Positions 5,557-8,343 of a stretch of 8,343 nucleotides of DNA are shown in pieces. A program made the translations under genes and the position numbers. Source of the DNA: an uncultured Oscillospiraceae bacterium (GTDB lineage Bacteria; Bacillota; Clostridia; Oscillospirales; Oscillospiraceae); NCBI GenBank assembly GCA_947628265.1, contig CANQZF010000067.1, positions 1 to 8,343 of the forward strand, read 5' to 3'. A model generated the notes under the pieces. It was not told where the DNA came from. It worked only from the letters and a program-made list of their open reading frames with translations, and did no database searches. Every line of letters begins with the position of its first letter. The stretch's first letter is position 1.

Positions 5557-7892
5557 GGGCCTTTTTCGCCGCGCTCTATAAGGACCTAAAGCTCTTTTTG
5601 TCAAAAGCGGGGCTTTTGGCGCTGCTGCTGCCCCTTTTGCTCCTCCCGGCCCTCAGCCTGGGAATGGACGATCTGAGCGCCGCCCAATTTATGGAGAGCT
5701 TTCCCATCGCCGTCCGGGACGAGGACGAAACCGTCATGTCCCGGACCCTCATTATGCAGCTTCGGGAGATCCCGCTGTTCTCCGAGGTCCGGGTCCTGGA
5801 GGAGGGCGTATCCGACGAGGAGGCCCTTCGGGAGGGAGCGGCGGCGGTGGCCGTCATCCCAAAGGACTTTTTCTACGACCTCTACAATATGGCCGACTGC
5901 CCCGTGGACGTGACCTTGAGCGCGGAGCGGCCCCTGGACAGCGCCGTCTTCCGGGCGGTGTTCACCTCCGTCATGGGCATCATCCGGGCAAATCACGCCG
6001 CCGCCCTGGGGACCTACCACCTGGCCTATGGGGAGCTGACGGACGAGGCCGTCCGGGCCATGCGCCGGAGCGCCGGGGACAGGCTGGCCCTGGACGCCCT
6101 GGGGCGTCAGGGGGTCTTCGCCGCCGAGACCGCCGCGCCGGACCTGGCCGGGGCGTTGACGCGCAGACTCTCGGCCTGTGTGCTGGGGGTCCTGGCCCTC
6201 TTTTTCGCCATGGGCTCCGCCAAGACGGGGCCGGAGGAGCGAAGGCTGGGGGTCATCCCCCGGCTCCGGGCGCTGGGGCTGGGGACCGGGGGCTTTACCG
6301 CCTCCAAGCTTTTGACGGCGCTCTTATTGTCCCTCCCTGCAGCGGCGGTCTGCGCCCTTTTGGGGGGCGCGGGTGTCGTTTTCACCCTCGTTCTCTACGC
6401 CCTGCTGCTCTTCGGCGGCTTCGGGCTCATGTCCCTCATCGCCGCCCTCACGGGCTCCGGGCAGGACGCCCAGCGGTGGGGGAATATCCTCATCCTCCTG
6501 TCCATAGCTTTGGGCGGGACGCTGTGGCCCCAGTCGGCGCTGCCGGCGGTTTTGAGGCCCGCGAGATACCTGGCCCTTCCCTGGTACGCGTCCCTGGCGC
6601 TGGAGTGCCGGAACGCCGGGCTGGGGGGCCTGGCCCTGACCCGGTACCTCTGGCCCCTGGCGGCCATGGGGGTCCTGGGCCTTGCCGGGGCACACGCCAT
6701 CCGGCGGTTCCCCCGCCGCGCCTGGGAGAAGAGGGGCGTTTCCCCCGAGGTTGAGCCCTCGGGAACGGCCTCCCGGGGCTTTTGGGGGAGGCTTTTCACG
6801 CTGACGCTGACCCGTCTGCGGGCCCTGTCCGGGGGCCTCGGGGCGCTGGCGGCCACGCTGGCCGCCGCCCTCGTCTGCGGCCTTGTGTCCCAGGGGCTCC
6901 TGGGCGGCGGGGCGGAGACCCTGCGCCTCGCCGTGCTGGACGAGGACAAAAGCGACCTCTCCCGGGAGCTCATCGAGGCCCTGGGAGAGGCCGATGGCGT
7001 GGAGCTTGCGGAGCTCTCGCCGGAGGAGGGGCGGCTGGCGCTCCTCACCGGGCAGCGGGAGGGGCTTTTGATCATCGGCTCCGGCTATGCCGACGCCCTT
7101 GCGGAGGGCGGGCAGATCCCCCTGCGCTATGAGGCGGCCCCCTCGGCGGTGACGGCCCAGGGCGCCCGGGAGATCGTGGCCGGCGTCGCCGTGGCCCAGC
7201 TTCGCTTTTCCCAGGCGGTCCCCGACGCCCAGCGTCTGTTGGGCCGGCCCCTGACCGGGGAGGAGACGGCGGAGCTCTACGCGCTCATCGACGGCTACGC
7301 CGACGCGCTCCCGCCGCTCTATACCATCCGATACGCCTCCGGCAGGGGAAAGGCCGACCCCTTCGCCCCCAGCCCCATGGGCTTTGCCTGTCTTGTGTGC
7401 CTCTTCACCCTCCTGACGGCGGCCTCGGCGCTGGCGGGGAGAGACGCCGGTGCCGTCCGGCGGCGCATGGCCTCCGTCCAAAACGGGCGGGCGCTCTATG
7501 AGCTCACGGAGCTTTTGGCGCTGACGCTGTTGGGGGCGGCGACGGAGCTGCTGGTCCTGGCGCCGGACCTGCAAGGGGCGCTCCGGGGCCTCCCGGCGGT
7601 GGCGGCCTCGTCTCTGTGCTTCACGTCCCTGGCCATATTGCTCACGCGCCTCGGCTCCGGGGAGGGGCGGCTGGACGCCCTGGCCCCGGTGCTGGCGCTG
7701 CTGCTGTGCCTCCTGGGCGGGTGCTTCATGGACCTCTCCGCGCTGCCAAAAAACATCGAGGCCCTGACCCTCCTCTCCCCGGCGGCCGTAGCCCTGCGCG
7801 CCTACGCCGGGTCCCTCCCGGCCGCCCTGGCGCTCCTCGCGGAGTCGGCGGCGTTCGCGACAGCCGCCGCGTTCGCGGGGAGAAGAAGATAA
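5553..7892 (+). CDS. ABC-2 type permease, two halves fused in one polypeptide
   Basis: A 779-residue membrane protein built as a tandem duplication. Each half has one helix (about 20-36; 427-449), an extracytoplasmic domain opening with a strand and acidic loop (PIAVRDEDETVMSR at 51-64; RLAVLDEDKSDLSR at 458-471), then a bundle of about five helices (205-221, 252-270, 275-299, 311-325, 363-382; 608-628, 650-670, 682-698, 708-724, 755-775). Both bundles carry the ABC-2 landmarks: an RR...RALxxxE/T coupling stretch (230-260; 636-660) and GG..(5 residues)..SALP before the last helices (321-331; 722-732). Typical ABC-2 permeases are single halves of 250-400 residues that pair up; here both are covalently joined, so one chain may form the whole channel. 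GGGGAGG (5539-5545) stands seven bases before the ATG, which overlaps the ATPase stop by four bases. A longer reading from 5247 would run back through the ATPase gene and is not credible. The substrate is unknown. Confidence 0.9.
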   Translation: MRAFFAALYKDLKLFLSKAGLLALLLPLLLLPALSLGMDDLSAAQFMESFPIAVRDEDETVMSRTLIMQLREIPLFSEVRVLEEGVSDEEALREGAAAVAVIPKDFFYDLYNMADCPVDVTLSAERPLDSAVFRAVFTSVMGIIRANHAAALGTYHLAYGELTDEAVRAMRRSAGDRLALDALGRQGVFAAETAAPDLAGALTRRLSACVLGVLALFFAMGSAKTGPEERRLGVIPRLRALGLGTGGFTASKLLTALLLSLPAAAVCALLGGAGVVFTLVLYALLLFGGFGLMSLIAALTGSGQDAQRWGNILILLSIALGGTLWPQSALPAVLRPARYLALPWYASLALECRNAGLGGLALTRYLWPLAAMGVLGLAGAHAIRRFPRRAWEKRGVSPEVEPSGTASRGFWGRLFTLTLTRLRALSGGLGALAATLAAALVCGLVSQGLLGGGAETLRLAVLDEDKSDLSRELIEALGEADGVELAELSPEEGRLALLTGQREGLLIIGSGYADALAEGGQIPLRYEAAPSAVTAQGAREIVAGVAVAQLRFSQAVPDAQRLLGRPLTGEETAELYALIDGYADALPPLYTIRYASGRGKADPFAPSPMGFACLVCLFTLLTAASALAGRDAGAVRRRMASVQNGRALYELTELLALTLLGAATELLVLAPDLQGALRGLPAVAASSLCFTSLAILLTRLGSGEGRLDALAPVLALLLCLLGGCFMDLSALPKNIEALTLLSPAAVALRAYAGSLPAALALLAESAAFATAAAFAGRRR

Positions 7893-7902
7893 AAAACGCC
7901 GC

Positions 7903-7927
7903 AGTTTGGCGCGGAGCGCCACTTTTT
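7903..7927 (+). terminator. Terminator of the zinc-ribbon/ABC operon
   Basis: TGGCGC-GGA-GCGCCA (7907-7921) is followed by CTTTTT (7922-7927), beginning 14 bases after the permease stop. AGT/ACT at the base may extend the stem around a two-base bulge. Confidence 0.8.
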
Positions 7928-7952
7928 CACTCTTCACTCTTCACTCTTCACT
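7928..7952. repeat. Heptamer tandem repeat (CACTCTT, 3.6 copies)
   Basis: Three perfect CACTCTT units (7928-7948) and a partial CACT (7949-7952), lying exactly between two terminator-like hairpins. Such a short perfect repeat can vary in copy number by slippage. No coding role is possible here. Confidence 0.9.
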
Positions 7953-7983
7953 AAAAACCGGGCGGGTTAAAACCCGCCCGTTT
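7953..7983. terminator. Second terminator-like hairpin, probably usable in both directions
   Basis: A perfect 10-bp stem, CGGGCGGGTT (7959-7968) with AACCCGCCCG (7971-7980), flanked by AAAAA (7953-7957) and TTT (7981-7983). The two-base spacer implies that the inner AT pairs open to form the loop. The short T-tract makes it weaker than the one before it. Confidence 0.65.
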
Positions 7984-8004
7984 GTCGTTAAATTGTACGT
8001 CAAC

Positions 8005-8125
8005 GGGGAATGGGCCGCCGTGGGCGGCGGCCCGTACGGCGTATAATTCGGGCGGTGCAATAATCGGAAACGGTTGATGTAAACGCAAAAACTTGGCGTA
8101 GGGGCCGCACACTGGGCGGCCCGTC
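8005..8125 (+). repeat. Dispersed intergenic repeat, copy 3 (diverged, right-truncated)
   Basis: It begins with the GGGCCGCC...GGCGGCCC hairpin (8012-8019, 8026-8033) and GTACGGCGTAT, continues with the AT-richer core (GGGCGGTGCAATAATCGG, then GTAAACGCAAAAAC) and ends with a CGTAGGGGCCG...GGCGGCCCG palindrome. It is clearly homologous to 404-520 and 894-1009 but more diverged, and lacks the final GGCGGCTG palindrome. Confidence 0.82.
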
Positions 8126-8174
8126 CCGGGTTGGTTGATATTGCGGTAAAAAACGCACCATCCCCAAAAAGGTG

Positions 8175-8227
8175 TTCGCCGCAAAAATTTGCGGCGAATG
8201 ATTTAATTGCGGCGAAGCCGCTCCTTT
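8175..8227. repeat. Tandem palindromes (REP-like unit), right-hand copy
   Basis: TTCGCCGCAAA (8175-8185) pairs with TTTGCGGCGAA (8188-8198), followed by GCGGC-GAA-GCCGC (8209-8221) and a T-run. It is the counterpart of 634-694 in the same order and strand. The loop bases differ while the stem pairing is kept, which points to selection on, or copying of, the hairpin form. Confidence 0.8.
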
Positions 8228-8228
8228 T

Positions 8229-8343
8229 TGCCCTCCCCGCAGGGCGGGGAGGGGTAGGGGTGAGGTGAGAAGCTGAAGGATTTTGAGTGCTCAGATGAAC
8301 GCACCTTCTCACCTCATCCGTCGCTAACGCGCCACCTTCCCCG
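8229..8343. repeat. Long inverted-repeat element, cut by the window end
   Basis: TGAGGTGAGAAG (8261-8272) and CTTCTCACCTCA (8305-8316) form a perfect 12-bp inverted repeat 32 bases apart. A CCCTCCCCGC...GCGGGGAGGG hairpin (8230-8253) comes before it and a CCACCTTCCCCG end comes after it, complementary in type to the opening segment. It resembles the element at 1131-1237 in architecture (G/C-rich complementary ends, short unique centre). No reading frame in it is credible. Its right boundary may lie outside the window. Confidence 0.65.

Noticed and set aside
5247..7892. 881-codon version of the permease starting inside the ATPase gene
   Set aside because: The extra 102 residues are an out-of-frame reading of the ATPase. 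The ATG at 5553 has a ribosome site and overlaps the ATPase stop by four bases.
6324..7937. 537-codon minus-strand frame opposite the permease
   Set aside because: Low-complexity Gly/Arg/Gln/Glu product with no motif. The plus strand has a full ABC-2 permease with internal duplication.

Overview
The window is GC-rich, bacterial, and looks like a high-GC Clostridia genome, probably an Oscillospiraceae-type gut bacterium. The reasons are the split ThrE exporter, the YcxB-like and double zinc-ribbon membrane proteins, strong AGGAGG ribosome sites, TTG/TATAAT-type promoters, and hairpin-rich intergenic repeats. I infer the genus level only weakly. No rRNA, tRNA, phage, transposase or CRISPR is visible.

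Layout. Positions 1-281 hold the 3' end of an NCS2-family nucleobase permease, closed by a strong terminator (301-328). Positions 329-1271 are a gene-free stretch of nearly 950 bases built from dispersed palindromic repeats, including a ~195-bp segment present twice (404-599 and 894-1088). A promoter at its right edge then drives a two-gene operon, 1323-2536, for a split threonine/serine exporter (ThrE/YjjP and YjjB halves, overlapping by ATGA). It ends at a terminator shared with a convergent gene for a two-helix YcxB-like membrane protein (3102 to 2590, minus strand).

At 3138-3208 two near-consensus promoters stand back to back. One fires left into the ycxB-like gene. The other fires right into a tightly packed three-gene operon (3297-7892): a membrane-anchored protein with two cytoplasmic zinc ribbons and a large unrecognised extracytoplasmic domain, an ABC ATPase, and a 779-residue ABC-2 permease in which two permease halves are fused head to tail. 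The genes overlap by 11 and 4 bases, so they are probably co-expressed and may act as one transport machine. The substrate cannot be read from the sequence.

After the operon come two terminator-like hairpins with a heptamer tandem repeat between them (7903-7983). A third copy of the left-hand repeat family then runs to the end of the window (8005-8343). The two small operons and the divergent gene are therefore bracketed by members of the same repeat family.

The most interesting items are the zinc-ribbon/ABC/fused-permease operon as a candidate undescribed transporter, the mosaic palindromic repeat family, and the 5' leader of the zinc-ribbon gene, which could fold in two alternative ways.
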